Source: CAWBRT01 sp050015355
Lineage (GTDB): Bacteria; Acidobacteriota; Terriglobia; Terriglobales; Acidobacteriaceae
Length of the DNA: 29,158 bases
Direction: 5' to 3'
Assembly (NCBI GenBank): GCA_050015355.1
Contig: JBEKBO010000086.1
Span: 1-29,158, forward strand
In this document: piece by piece, positions 1 to 7,031 of the stretch
Numbering within the stretch: the stretch's first letter is position 1
Layout: every line of letters begins with the position of its first letter
Notes under the pieces: model-generated
What the model was told of the DNA's origin: nothing
The model's input: only the letters and a program-made list of their open reading frames with translations
Database searches by the model: none
Program-made: the position numbers and the translations under genes

Positions 1-128
1 TGGAAATGTATCGCGAAGGGGCAATTAAGCTGCCGATCACCGAGGTCTTCCCATTAGGCGAAGTCGCCGCCGCCCATCGTTTAATCGAATCACGACGTTC
101 GAAGGGTAAGGTGCTTCTCTCGACGTAA
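1..128 (+). CDS. C-terminal end of a zinc-type alcohol dehydrogenase / quinone oxidoreductase (partial)
   Basis: The reading frame is open from the window edge (codons from base 3) to TAA at 126-128 and gives about 41 residues. The end pattern, LPITEVFPLGEVAAAHRLIE followed by SRRSKGKVLLST, is the usual C-terminus of medium-chain dehydrogenase/reductase proteins of the NADPH:quinone reductase or zinc-binding alcohol dehydrogenase group, where the last helix (AAAHRLIE) precedes a GKVLL strand. The catalytic and Rossmann parts lie outside the window, so substrate and cofactor cannot be judged. It lies 145 bases before the lactonase-like gene on the same strand and may belong to the same catabolic group. 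Confidence 0.72.
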   Translation, partial: EMYREGAIKLPITEVFPLGEVAAAHRLIESRRSKGKVLLST

Positions 129-273
129 GTGCGGGCGCTTGTGACAAACGGCGTCTCCGACAACTGAGGCTTTTTGACACCGGAACTCGGAAGTGGATAA
201 TCAGTAGATCTGCCGGTTGCATGAGCGCCTGTATGCAGTATGCACGTTAAGGTTCCAGTCGAGGAGGTCAGCT

Positions 274-1023
274 ATGAAAGTGGATGTTCTATTCCAAGGA
301 TTTCCGGGTCGAATGACCCGTGGATACATGAGTTGGAGTTCGATTGTCTATGTTGAACATGCGGGGCACAAGATCTTATTCGATACGGGCGGAATGGGAG
401 AGCGAAACGAGCTGCCCAAGCGCTTCGCAGAACATGGATTGAGAATCGATGATATCGATATTTTGGTTCTCAGCCATTTTCATCATGACCACGTCATGAA
501 TTTCGATTACTTCCGGAATGCAAGGATCTTGTTACACGAAAAAGAAGCCGCGTGGGTGCTGAGCAATCCTGATGACTGGCCGCAACCCAAGTACTTGTTT
601 CCGGTTTTGCAGGGAACAGGCAGATTGGAACAAATTCGTAAAGATGAAGAGATCTTGCCCGGAATTCAAACGCTGCTGTCGCCGGGACATACCCCGGGCT
701 GTATGTCACTAGTACTCCGCGACCGGGACATGCCGACTACGGTGCTTGCTGGCGATGCTGTGAAGAACATTACGGAATTGGCAACAGGACAAGTCGGCAT
801 GTCATTGGACAACGCTGAAAGTGCCAAGACCATTCGCAGGATTCGCGAAATCGCGGAGATCGTGGTACCGGGCCATGATCGCATTCTTCAGGTCACACCG
901 GACAAGATCATCGCGACCACGTCTTGCCACGAGGTGATAACCGTGCCTCAGGGCGTACTGGACGTCGCCGCACCCAAACAGATCGAGTTGGTCATACAGC
1001 CCACGAGCATGGCTATACAGTAA
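274..1023 (+). CDS. Metallo-beta-lactamase-fold hydrolase, N-acyl-homoserine lactonase-like
   Basis: A 249-residue single-domain MBL-fold protein. Seen: the metal motif S67-HFHHDH (H68, H70, D72, H73), H139 in SPGHT, D161 in LAGDA and H201 in VPGHD, in the order expected for a dinuclear metal site. Family knowledge: this spacing and length fit the AiiA/AttM-like lactonase branch, which opens lactone rings, but relatives act on other esters and lactones, so quorum quenching is only a possibility. I chose ATG 274 because GAGGAGG lies 7 bases upstream; an upstream in-frame ATG at 217 has no such site. The MFS gene begins 13 bases downstream, so the two are probably co-transcribed, which suggests uptake and hydrolysis of a small acid or lactone. 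Confidence 0.85.
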   Translation: MKVDVLFQGFPGRMTRGYMSWSSIVYVEHAGHKILFDTGGMGERNELPKRFAEHGLRIDDIDILVLSHFHHDHVMNFDYFRNARILLHEKEAAWVLSNPDDWPQPKYLFPVLQGTGRLEQIRKDEEILPGIQTLLSPGHTPGCMSLVLRDRDMPTTVLAGDAVKNITELATGQVGMSLDNAESAKTIRRIREIAEIVVPGHDRILQVTPDKIIATTSCHEVITVPQGVLDVAAPKQIELVIQPTSMAIQ

Positions 1024-1036
1024 ACGGGAGCCCGCG

Positions 1037-2374
1037 ATGAACAACAGTGGTAGCCAAAGCGTCTCATCTCTCATCAAGAGCAAGCGTTTTTATATCGTAG
1101 TGTTGCTGTTTTTTAACATCGTCGTTAACTATATCGACCGCATTAACCTTTCCGTTGCCGCTCCTCTCATGTCAAAAGAATTTCACTGGGATCCAGCTCG
1201 CATGGGAATCGTGTTCTCCTCTTTTCTGTGGACCTATGCCCTTATGCTGATCCCTTGCGGATGGTTGTCCGACAAGCTAGGCAGCCGCAAGGTTAGTGCC
1301 GGGGCGATTACGATCTGGTCCATCGGCGCGATGTTGACCGGTGCTATCACCAACTTCGGGAACATGATTGCCGCCCGCTTGGTGCTCGGAGCTGGCGAAG
1401 CTGCTTCGTATCCGGTCGCTGGGAAGATCGTGCGTCAGTGGTTCCCTGCCGGTGAAAGGGGAATTGCGACCGCCATCTATAATGCAGGAGCCTATGCAGG
1501 TCCCGCATTGGCAACACCTGTTGTAGCGTGGATCGTCCTTCAAACCGGTTGGCGGGTTTCGTTTGTCATCCTCGGCGCACTCGGATTTGTCTGGCTTTTT
1601 TTCTGGCTTAGGATGTTCCGATTGCCGGAAGAATGTAAGTGGCTGCCAGCTGCAGAACGCGACTACATCATTGAGAATCGGGACAACCAGCCTGCTGCCA
1701 AACCCAGCGGTAGCGAGCAGTTGAAGATCTCAGTCGGCCGTCTTCTCGAACAAAAAACTATGTGGGGGCTTGCAATCACCCAGGGCTGTGCTGTTTATAA
1801 CCAGTACCTGTTCCTAACTTGGTTGCCTTCTTACCTGATGCAAGCGCGGGGGATGCGCTTGATGAAGGCTGGGATATACAGCGCACTCCCTTTTCTTATC
1901 GCTGTCATTCTGGGGATCTTCATTGGCAAAATCAGCGATAAAATTCTCAATGCCGACAAGATGAAGAGGGGGCACCGCCGTGCGGCGGTAATCACGTTCA
2001 TGCTGCTCTCTAGCGTGGTTTTGCTGACGAACATGGTGAGAAACGAGTTCGTGGTGTTGGCTTTGATTTCCATCTCACTCACCTCGATCTCCAGCGCAAT
2101 CACTTTGAACTTCGCGCTGGCGAACGACCTCATCACAGAGCCGCGTGTGACAGGAACAGTGATGGGAACGCAAGTATTAGGCGGCAACATTTTCGGGCTT
2201 ATGGCACCGATGGTTACCGGCTTCATTGTGAAGGCGACCGGCAGCTTCAACAGCGCCTTCATTCTGGCCGGTTCGTTGATGATATTTGGCGCACTCGTGT
2301 CGTTTACATTTACCAGAAAATCCATCGTTTACCAGATACCAGGGCAGGGAAGAACGACAGTTGTGGCTGGCTGA
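1037..2374 (+). CDS. MFS transporter, anion:cation symporter (ACS/glucarate-phthalate) type
   Basis: A 445-residue inner-membrane carrier. Seen: a hydrophobic first helix followed by NYIDRINLSVAAPLM, the signature start of ACS-family transporters; GWLSDKLGSRK after helix 2 (MFS motif A); a long hydrophilic centre near residues 195-230; and a second six-helix half ending near residue 430. Family knowledge: ACS carriers bring in organic anions such as glucarate, galactonate, phthalate or 4-hydroxyphenylacetate with protons. The exact substrate cannot be read from sequence. It lies 13 bases after the MBL hydrolase, with GGGAG ahead of ATG 1037, and is followed by a strong terminator at 2437, so it ends the operon. 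Confidence 0.9.
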   Translation: MNNSGSQSVSSLIKSKRFYIVVLLFFNIVVNYIDRINLSVAAPLMSKEFHWDPARMGIVFSSFLWTYALMLIPCGWLSDKLGSRKVSAGAITIWSIGAMLTGAITNFGNMIAARLVLGAGEAASYPVAGKIVRQWFPAGERGIATAIYNAGAYAGPALATPVVAWIVLQTGWRVSFVILGALGFVWLFFWLRMFRLPEECKWLPAAERDYIIENRDNQPAAKPSGSEQLKISVGRLLEQKTMWGLAITQGCAVYNQYLFLTWLPSYLMQARGMRLMKAGIYSALPFLIAVILGIFIGKISDKILNADKMKRGHRRAAVITFMLLSSVVLLTNMVRNEFVVLALISISLTSISSAITLNFALANDLITEPRVTGTVMGTQVLGGNIFGLMAPMVTGFIVKATGSFNSAFILAGSLMIFGALVSFTFTRKSIVYQIPGQGRTTVVAG

Positions 2375-2436
2375 TTTCCTTAGTTGTGCAGTCTTTGCGA
2401 GAGACTCGGGGTTACAAATCGAAGCAAAGCCGCGCC

Positions 2437-2470
2437 AACCCGGCAACTTTTCCAGGTTGCCGGGTTTTCT
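2437..2470 (+). terminator. Rho-independent terminator after the MFS operon
   Basis: AACCCGGCAAC (2437-2447) pairs perfectly with GTTGCCGGGTT (2456-2466), an 11-bp stem with an 8-base loop, and runs into TTTTCT on the + strand. It lies 63 bases after the transporter stop. On the minus strand it sits upstream of no start codon and lacks a T-run, but the convergent 117-aa gene ends only 6 bases away, so it may also act as a boundary for that gene. Confidence 0.88.
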
Positions 2471-2475
2471 CGCAT

Positions 2476-2829
2476 TCACGAAACTTTGCCCGTACGAATT
2501 ATCTTTTGAACAGCCCGGTAGATAGCGTCGTCGTCGATTCCATCGACCGGAATTGCCGGCCGGGATTTCTGCAGCCAATGATCATATGGTGTGAACGCGA
2601 TCAGGATACCCAGTTCGTCGACGCTGTACACAATTTCCTTCTGGCACGTCGCCGGCGAGAAGCTTTCCTGTTCCGGGTCGCAATCAAACCACCGCAGCAG
2701 AGCAGCGACCGCTATTGCTTGCTCACAGGGAACTTCGTCGATCGAGCCGTCGGCACGCCGGATCCACAACATTGCCAGACCACCCGGGGTGGCGCCGCGG
2801 AATTTCTGAATGAAACCTCGATAAGTCAT
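2476..2829 (-). CDS. Hypothetical protein, 117 aa, accessory
   Basis: I do not recognise this family. The ATG at 2829 is preceded by AAGGAA at a good distance, which supports translation. The 117-residue product has no signal peptide or membrane segment. It is acidic in the middle (FDCDPEQES), contains three cysteines (CEQA, FDCD, ATCQK), and ends in a basic helix-like stretch (AVQKIIRTGKVS). The start MTYRGFIQKFRGATPGGLAMLW suggests a small beta-rich fold. It is convergent with the MFS gene and lies 148 bases downstream of another unrecognised minus-strand gene. A role within the island is likely but cannot be specified. Confidence 0.6.
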   Translation of the reverse strand: MTYRGFIQKFRGATPGGLAMLWIRRADGSIDEVPCEQAIAVAALLRWFDCDPEQESFSPATCQKEIVYSVDELGILIAFTPYDHWLQKSRPAIPVDGIDDDAIYRAVQKIIRTGKVS

Positions 2830-2977
2830 GGTTTTTCCTTGCTTCCCGGATCGCGGCGGACCTTGCGAGCTCGATATGTTGACTTCGGCTTGGCCGAAAG
2901 AGGTGTCTAGCCCAAATCGGAAGTCTCGTCTTTTGCTTCGGGAGTTGGCCGGAGGTCAACTTTATGGTTCGCATCTT

Positions 2978-3361
2978 TCATGCGGTCGCCCTCCCGTAAA
3001 ATCCAACCCGCGCGGCGAAGCGACAATCCGCTTCCCACAACTCGTCGGGTGTTAGTTCAGCGGCGGCTAGCAGGGATAGCCAGTTCCGCACCAGATCCGT
3101 ATAGGCGCCAATAAACGTGTCAAACCCGATCTGTTCACCGACACGGGCCAATACGAAAAGATCTGAGGTCACGGTCAATTCCCTGATGGGAGGATTCGCC
3201 CACCGCTCGACGCCAATGATGTACGCGACGATGGTCCTCAGGGTGGCTGACATTCGCGGAAAGCGTGCTGGATCGAGTTTGCGACGTAGCCGTAGCTCGA
3301 CGGGAAAAGGAGTTTTAGGTGAGTCGGTACTAGCGGGTTGGTTAATCGGTTTCTTCTGCAT
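2978..3361 (-). CDS. Hypothetical protein, 127 aa, accessory, with hairpin leader
   Basis: Family not recognised. The start at 3361 has a strong AAAGGAG 8 bases upstream. The first 22 residues are polar and Pro-rich (QPASTDSPKTPFP), then a basic region (LRLRRKLDPARFPR) and a mostly helical body (LRTIVAYIIGVERW, GEQIGFDTFIGAYTDLVRNWLSLLAAAEL, ELWEADCRFAARVGF). There is no signal peptide or clear membrane span. Its leader is unusual: a terminator-like hairpin ends about 35 bases before the start, and a second hairpin holds the ribosome-binding site in its loop. This suggests translation or readthrough control, an inference from base-pairing only. Confidence 0.62.
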   Translation of the reverse strand: MQKKPINQPASTDSPKTPFPVELRLRRKLDPARFPRMSATLRTIVAYIIGVERWANPPIRELTVTSDLFVLARVGEQIGFDTFIGAYTDLVRNWLSLLAAAELTPDELWEADCRFAARVGFYGRATA

Positions 3362-3389
3362 GATGCGCTCCTTTTGGGTAAACGCATCA
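3359..3389 (-). promoter_or_regulatory. Hairpin with the ribosome-binding site in its loop and the start codon at its base
   Basis: On the minus strand TGATGCG (3389-3383) is exactly complementary to CGCATCA (3367-3361). The 15-base loop contains AAAGGAG, the Shine-Dalgarno of the 127-aa gene, and the A of its ATG is the last paired base. This could present or hide the site depending on a bound protein, temperature or upstream transcription. Seven perfect pairs next to a start codon are suggestive; function is inferred. Confidence 0.5.
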
Positions 3390-3394
3390 AGAGG

Positions 3395-3422
3395 ACAAAC
3401 AAAAGCCGCTCAAACGAGCGGC
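3395..3422 (-). terminator. Intrinsic terminator (or attenuator) on the minus strand
   Basis: On the minus strand GCCGCTC (3422-3416), loop GTTT, GAGCGGC (3411-3405) is followed by TTTTGTTTG. This is a classic intrinsic terminator. It would end a transcript from the 393-aa gene upstream, yet it lies only about 35 bases before the start codon of the 127-aa gene, leaving no room for a separate promoter after it. It may therefore work as an attenuator for that gene. Confidence 0.8.
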
Positions 3423-3604
3423 GGCATTAGAGATTCTTTTGCAGCTCCTGGCCGCCGCATCTGGCGTTGTCTCTCGCCTGGGCACCGTGCGTCTCCACGT
3501 CGGTTGCCGGATTCACCAGAGGTGAACCACTCTTGATGCTGTGGAAATTGTGGCGCACAGGCTGTGGCTTGACAAGTGACTTGGTAGTACACAGGGAACG
3601 AAAG

Positions 3605-3852
3605 ATGACACTGATTCCTAAAACGCCACGCGATACCGGAGCCGTTGTGGCCGGGAACGCGGCACGCCCGAGCGGGCGGCTGAAGCTCAAGGAACTCATA
3701 GCCGACAAGACAACGAGAACTACGATGAGGTCGTGAGCAAGCAGGTGCTGGAGGCTGAGGTGCAGCTTCCGCGCTTGAGCCTCAATCGCCGGCACCAAAA
3801 AGTAGTGGGCTATCTGACATTGAGCTCCTCGCTATGTTGCGTGTTTCCCTAG
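3605..3852 (+). pseudogene. Small gene split by a probable frameshift, unrecognised
   Basis: From ATG 3605, with GGGAAC ahead of it and an exact TTGACA at 3569-3574, the frame gives about 35 protein-like residues (RPSGRLKLKELIADK) and then degenerates to a TGA at 3734-3736. A shift of one base backward at about 3709 restores a coding-like stretch (DNENYDEVVSKQVLEAEVQL, then LSLNRRHQKVVGYLTL) that ends at TAG 3850-3852. That stop overlaps the convergent 393-aa gene's stop region by 4 bases, a normal gene junction. I see no canonical slippery heptamer at the joint, so a base loss is more likely than programmed frameshifting. No family recognised. Confidence 0.35.
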
Positions 3853-5030
3853 CGTCCGTTGATCTCAGGTGCCAGGCAGCCCGCCTGTCGGGAACGCTGG
3901 CGATGTGCTTCAAACTCGCTGTTCTGCCGAGCCTCTCGGGCGGTATTCGCAATGTCCTGCCGGGCAGCCAGATTACGGATCGCCATCCCTCGCTGTTCCT
4001 CCGTGACCCCAGAGCGCTCCAGGAAGTTGATCAAATTGTTCATTTGGCGGTCTTGCGCGTCTTCGGCAATTCTAGTTTCCTCGGTTTGCCGCTCCAGTAT
4101 CCTCCCCCCTTCCTGTTGCAATACGGCACAGGGCGACCACGCCGGGGGCGCCGGGCTACTGAAGGACGGTTTGCTGAGTTGCTCAATTCCCATCGCGATG
4201 AAACCCATCACGACCAAGGGACCAAACAGCATCATTACGGTTTTCACGATCTTCGTCGACTTAGGTGGTGCTGACCATGTGGAACTCACACCTGTCGTCG
4301 GCTCAGGCTTAGTTGATTTCGTTCCTGTGCCGATATTCGGACTCTGTCTGGCCTCTGTGATCACTCTTGAGTATTCCTCTAACCATGAACCGTTCAGTCC
4401 TGTTGCCCTATGACTCTTTTGCCTACCGTGGTTTGGACGGCCACCCTTGCGGAAGAATGCATGCAGCATGGGAGCCATTAGCCTCGCCTCATCGCGATTG
4501 CCGTGTGCCAGGGTTTCGCGCAAGTTGACAATATTACGTATAACCCAGGCAATCTCTCCGACCGCGAATCCATCATCGGCAAGCTCTCGTAACCGATCTT
4601 CCGGCACGCCAGAGGCTTGCAACTTTGCCACGCTCTCAGCTACTTGGCACAAGGCTAATTGTTTTGCCTCTTCGTAATCGCCGAATCTGAGTAAATCCAG
4701 CACACGGGGGTCGTTTAATATCACATCAGCAATGTCCTCGGCAACCAACCCCGCCTCTCTGAGTGCCTGCATTCCGCATAGTACCGCAGACAGCTGGCTT
4801 TCCGACACGCCGCAAGCGTACAACTCTGCGGCGCTCAACGGTAGCTTCGCAGCGCGTCTTGCGGGCGCGGGTTGAGGATGGCTCGATGAGTTGAAACCTG
4901 CTGCCGAAGTGTCTGGCTGGTTGATGTGCTTGGACTCATCATTCGGCTGGGTAGATGTGTCCGGAACGCAGCGCTGTGCAGTCAGCTTGCTCGGCCCTCC
5001 GATATTATTTCGCGAGATTCTTGCGCCCAT
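3849..5030 (-). CDS. Unrecognised 393-aa protein: duplicated helical domain, one membrane span, charged C-terminal helix
   Basis: The start at 5030 follows GGAGGAAAT, a strong ribosome-binding site. Layout seen: a polar Ser/Pro-rich leader (1-62); a helical region with an internal duplication, residues 74-127 (GVSESQL ... DYEEAKQLA) resembling 141-186 (GVPEDRL ... NRDEARLMA); a linker rich in Thr, Ser and Pro (200-258); a single hydrophobic span at about 261-283; and a charged, coiled-coil-like tail (305-383) rich in Arg, Glu and Gln. With no signal peptide, the N-terminal half probably faces the cytoplasm. It is divergent from a small XRE regulator 124 bases away, which may control it. The surrounding bases look more AT-rich than the housekeeping region, fitting acquired DNA. 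I know no family with this layout. Confidence 0.65.
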   Translation of the reverse strand: MGARISRNNIGGPSKLTAQRCVPDTSTQPNDESKHINQPDTSAAGFNSSSHPQPAPARRAAKLPLSAAELYACGVSESQLSAVLCGMQALREAGLVAEDIADVILNDPRVLDLLRFGDYEEAKQLALCQVAESVAKLQASGVPEDRLRELADDGFAVGEIAWVIRNIVNLRETLAHGNRDEARLMAPMLHAFFRKGGRPNHGRQKSHRATGLNGSWLEEYSRVITEARQSPNIGTGTKSTKPEPTTGVSSTWSAPPKSTKIVKTVMMLFGPLVVMGFIAMGIEQLSKPSFSSPAPPAWSPCAVLQQEGGRILERQTEETRIAEDAQDRQMNNLINFLERSGVTEEQRGMAIRNLAARQDIANTAREARQNSEFEAHRQRSRQAGCLAPEINGR

Positions 5031-5153
5031 ATTTCCTCCAGGAACGAGGGCTAGGCTCTACCCCGAACTCCCGAGTAACAACCACTCACCGCGCAGGAAG
5101 CCGTACCTCTATAGAGGAATTCAACGCCACCACTTTACGCCCATGATTAGCAA

Positions 5154-5381
5154 GTGGCAACGGACATTTCAGCGGATATCTGTGTGCGCTTTGGTAAGCG
5201 TGTGCGCCGGCTGCGGGAGGCTCGCGACTGGAGCCTGACGTATTTCTCCGTCCACAGCGGTCTGGCTAAGACGTTCCTGCATGACGTTGAGACGGGCAAG
5301 AAGGAACCCTGCCTGCGCACCGTCGAGACTATCGCAACGAGCTTTGAGATGACGGTTGCACAGCTGATGAGGGGTATTTAG
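5154..5381 (+). CDS. Small XRE-family (HTH_3) transcriptional regulator
   Basis: A 75-residue, single-domain helix-turn-helix protein. Seen: FGKRVRRLREARDWSLTYFS (about 13-32), then GLAKTFLHDVETGKKEPCL (recognition helix and turn, 36-54) and TVETIATSFEMTVAQLMRG, the standard five-helix Cro/C1 fold. The frame opens at GTG 5154 right after a TAG, so GTG is the only early start; there is no good Shine-Dalgarno. It is transcribed away from the 393-aa gene, and the 123-bp gap between them is the natural operator region. Small XRE proteins like this act as repressors in phages, restriction-modification controllers and island genes. Its target is inferred from position only. Confidence 0.87.
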   Translation: MATDISADICVRFGKRVRRLREARDWSLTYFSVHSGLAKTFLHDVETGKKEPCLRTVETIATSFEMTVAQLMRGI

Positions 5382-5484
5382 TCCGAATCACAAGTCGATT
5401 ACCTGCCAACGCCGGACTTCAATTCCATCGAGCGGTGCCGGGCAAGTGTGATTTTCCGTAGGCGCAGGCCGGAGGAAATGGGCA

Positions 5485-6258
5485 TCAATGGGCATCGAAG
5501 CTCCGCCGATGATGTGACTGCTTTCTTACCCCACTACGCTGAACTGGATGCTTCTTCTGTCCGTGTGGACAGGCGTAGACGCAGAGGCCGCAGACACGCA
5601 CTCCGATGGCTTTCTCGGCTTCACCCAGGCGCTCATGGCATTTGAAGACATCGAAGCGGGCACTGCGCGGCTCATCTTCGGCGAAGATGCGGCCGCTGAA
5701 AGCACCCGCCGGGCACGTATCGACGCAGCTCGTGCATTTGCCGCAACGGCTCTCCATCGGCTGACCTGTCACTGTCAGAGCCGCATTCGTCAACACGGTT
5801 GCCCAACGCACGCGCGGGCCGGCTTGAGGTGTCACCAGAAGGCAACTTCTACCAATCCACCCCAGCCCGGCAAGGTGAGCTGCCAGTTTATGGGAGAACG
5901 CGGAAAGTAGGTTCTTGCTGTCCACTGTCTGCGAAGCCGGGATGGGCAGCGCCCGGTATCCGCTGTTCTGGAGGAGGCTCGAGGTCCTCGAGGTGATCGC
6001 ATCGAGGCGGGAGTTTACGATGTCGTAGCCATGCTGCTTGAAGTTCAGCGCGACGATGCGGTCTTCGCGGCTGTTCGGAAGTTCGTCGATGATCGTGTCC
6101 AGCACGCGAATGCCGACCGAAATCGCTAAGGGATAAGCGACGATTCTCTCTCCACCCTGTTCCCGGATGAAATGCTGCGCGGGTGAAAGGTCCGCAACGC
6201 CGACGAAATCAGCCCCCAGCCCGCGGATAAATTCATGCAAATGTTGATCGAAGGACAT
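5485..6258 (-). CDS. Epoxyqueuosine-reductase-like protein with two [4Fe-4S] clusters
   Basis: A 257-residue cytoplasmic iron-sulfur protein related to QueG. Seen: cysteines at 172, 175, 178 and 182 (CGKCTSCVDTC) and at 207, 223, 226 and 230 (KCHE, CGLCVYAC), eight in all, enough for the two ferredoxin-like clusters. D113 in TVDSKNLLSA followed by AGLGWIGR matches the region of the catalytic Asp of QueG. Family knowledge: QueG reduces epoxyqueuosine to queuosine in tRNA with cobalamin. This protein is shorter than QueG (about 350-390 aa) and lacks the C-terminal HEAT-like part used in tRNA binding, so a different substrate is likely; many such paralogues exist. I chose ATG 6258 because an upstream ATG at 6447 would run across a decayed SRAP gene. 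Confidence 0.8.
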   Translation of the reverse strand: MSFDQHLHEFIRGLGADFVGVADLSPAQHFIREQGGERIVAYPLAISVGIRVLDTIIDELPNSREDRIVALNFKQHGYDIVNSRLDAITSRTSSLLQNSGYRALPIPASQTVDSKNLLSAFSHKLAAHLAGLGWIGRSCLLVTPQAGPRVRWATVLTNAALTVTGQPMESRCGKCTSCVDTCPAGAFSGRIFAEDEPRSARFDVFKCHERLGEAEKAIGVRVCGLCVYACPHGQKKHPVQRSGVRKQSHHRRSFDAH

Positions 6259-6308
6259 CCGAAGTTCCCCCCCAAAAGCTAACATACCAGATTCGCGACA
6301 AGCCGCAG

Positions 6309-6548
6309 TCTCCGAATGCGCTCCTTGCCGACATCCACGACCGAATGCCCGTGATTCTGCCTGACGACGCCTACGACCTGTGGCTCGACCCCGGATTCCA
6401 GAAGGCAGACACCATCTGCGACTTGCTGAAGCTGTTCGACCCGGCACTCATGCGGCGGTACGAGGTTAGCAGCCGTGTGAATCTGGTCAAGAACGATGAT
6501 CCGGAGTGCGCGATACCTGGAGGACAGCTTAGCGCGGTCGGCATTTAA
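6309..6548 (+). pseudogene. C-terminal remnant of a SRAP (YedK/HMCES) family gene
   Basis: The + frame reads SPNALLADIHDRMPVILPDD, then AYDLWLDPGF, and later SSRVNLVKNDDPEC before a TAA at 6546-6548. These are the C-terminal signatures of SOS-response-associated peptidases, which form a thiazolidine crosslink with abasic sites in single-stranded DNA. A full protein is about 220 residues; only about 79 remain. The N-terminal Cys2 nucleophile and the first two thirds are missing, and homology fades just before the start of the divergent iron-sulfur gene. It is therefore a truncated, inactive relic, probably cut when that neighbour was joined to it. Confidence 0.82.
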
Positions 6549-6644
6549 GTTAACGCGACCAGCACGGCGCGAATCCGGAGCACCTGACAAAACCCTTTCA
6601 ATCGGGCCGGGTTTACTTAATTACAGAAGATCGAGGTCTGGACA

Positions 6645-7031
6645 ATGAAAAAGACGCTACTCGTGCTATTCGGTTTGGTTCTAGCGTTTGCCCTGGCTGC
6701 GCCGCCCAACGCGAGCGCGCAAGTGGCAATTGGAATCGGCGTTGGACCCTACGGGTACGTTGCGCCTGCGCCTTATCCCTATTATGCCTGCGGCTACTAT
6801 CCTTACTATCCCTGCGCCTATCCCTACGGTGGAGTCGTAATCGGCGGCGGGTGGTATGGCGGGGGCTGGGGCCGTGGTTATTACGGCTACCGCGGCGGCT
6901 ATGGATACCGCGGGAGTGGCTACGGCTATCGGGGAGGCGGGCACGTCGCCGGCGGCTTTAGCGGTGGACGTGGCGGAGGCGTTGGACACAGCGGATTTAG
7001 CGGTGGGCACGGCGGAGGCGGACGGCGCTAA
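6645..7031 (+). CDS. Secreted Gly/Tyr-rich protein
   Basis: A 128-residue exported protein. Seen: a signal peptide (KKTLLVLFGLVLAFALAAPP, cleavage likely after ASA near residue 25), then a Tyr/Pro segment (PYPYYACGYYPYYPC) and a Gly-rich tail with repeated GYRG, FSGG and GHGG units and a basic end. Such short Gly/Tyr-rich surface or envelope proteins are frequent in Acidobacteriota genomes; their role is unknown and low-complexity sequence makes homology unreliable. Two cysteines could form a disulfide outside the cytoplasm. GAGG lies about 13 bases before ATG 6645, which is not a strong site, but the signal peptide fixes the start. Confidence 0.75.
   Translation: MKKTLLVLFGLVLAFALAAPPNASAQVAIGIGVGPYGYVAPAPYPYYACGYYPYYPCAYPYGGVVIGGGWYGGGWGRGYYGYRGGYGYRGSGYGYRGGGHVAGGFSGGRGGGVGHSGFSGGHGGGGRR

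Noticed and set aside
3427..3798. A 123-aa minus-strand gene ending near the 3395 terminator
   Set aside because: Composition is not protein-like, and the opposite strand holds a better, frameshifted candidate; the terminator may serve the 393-aa gene instead.
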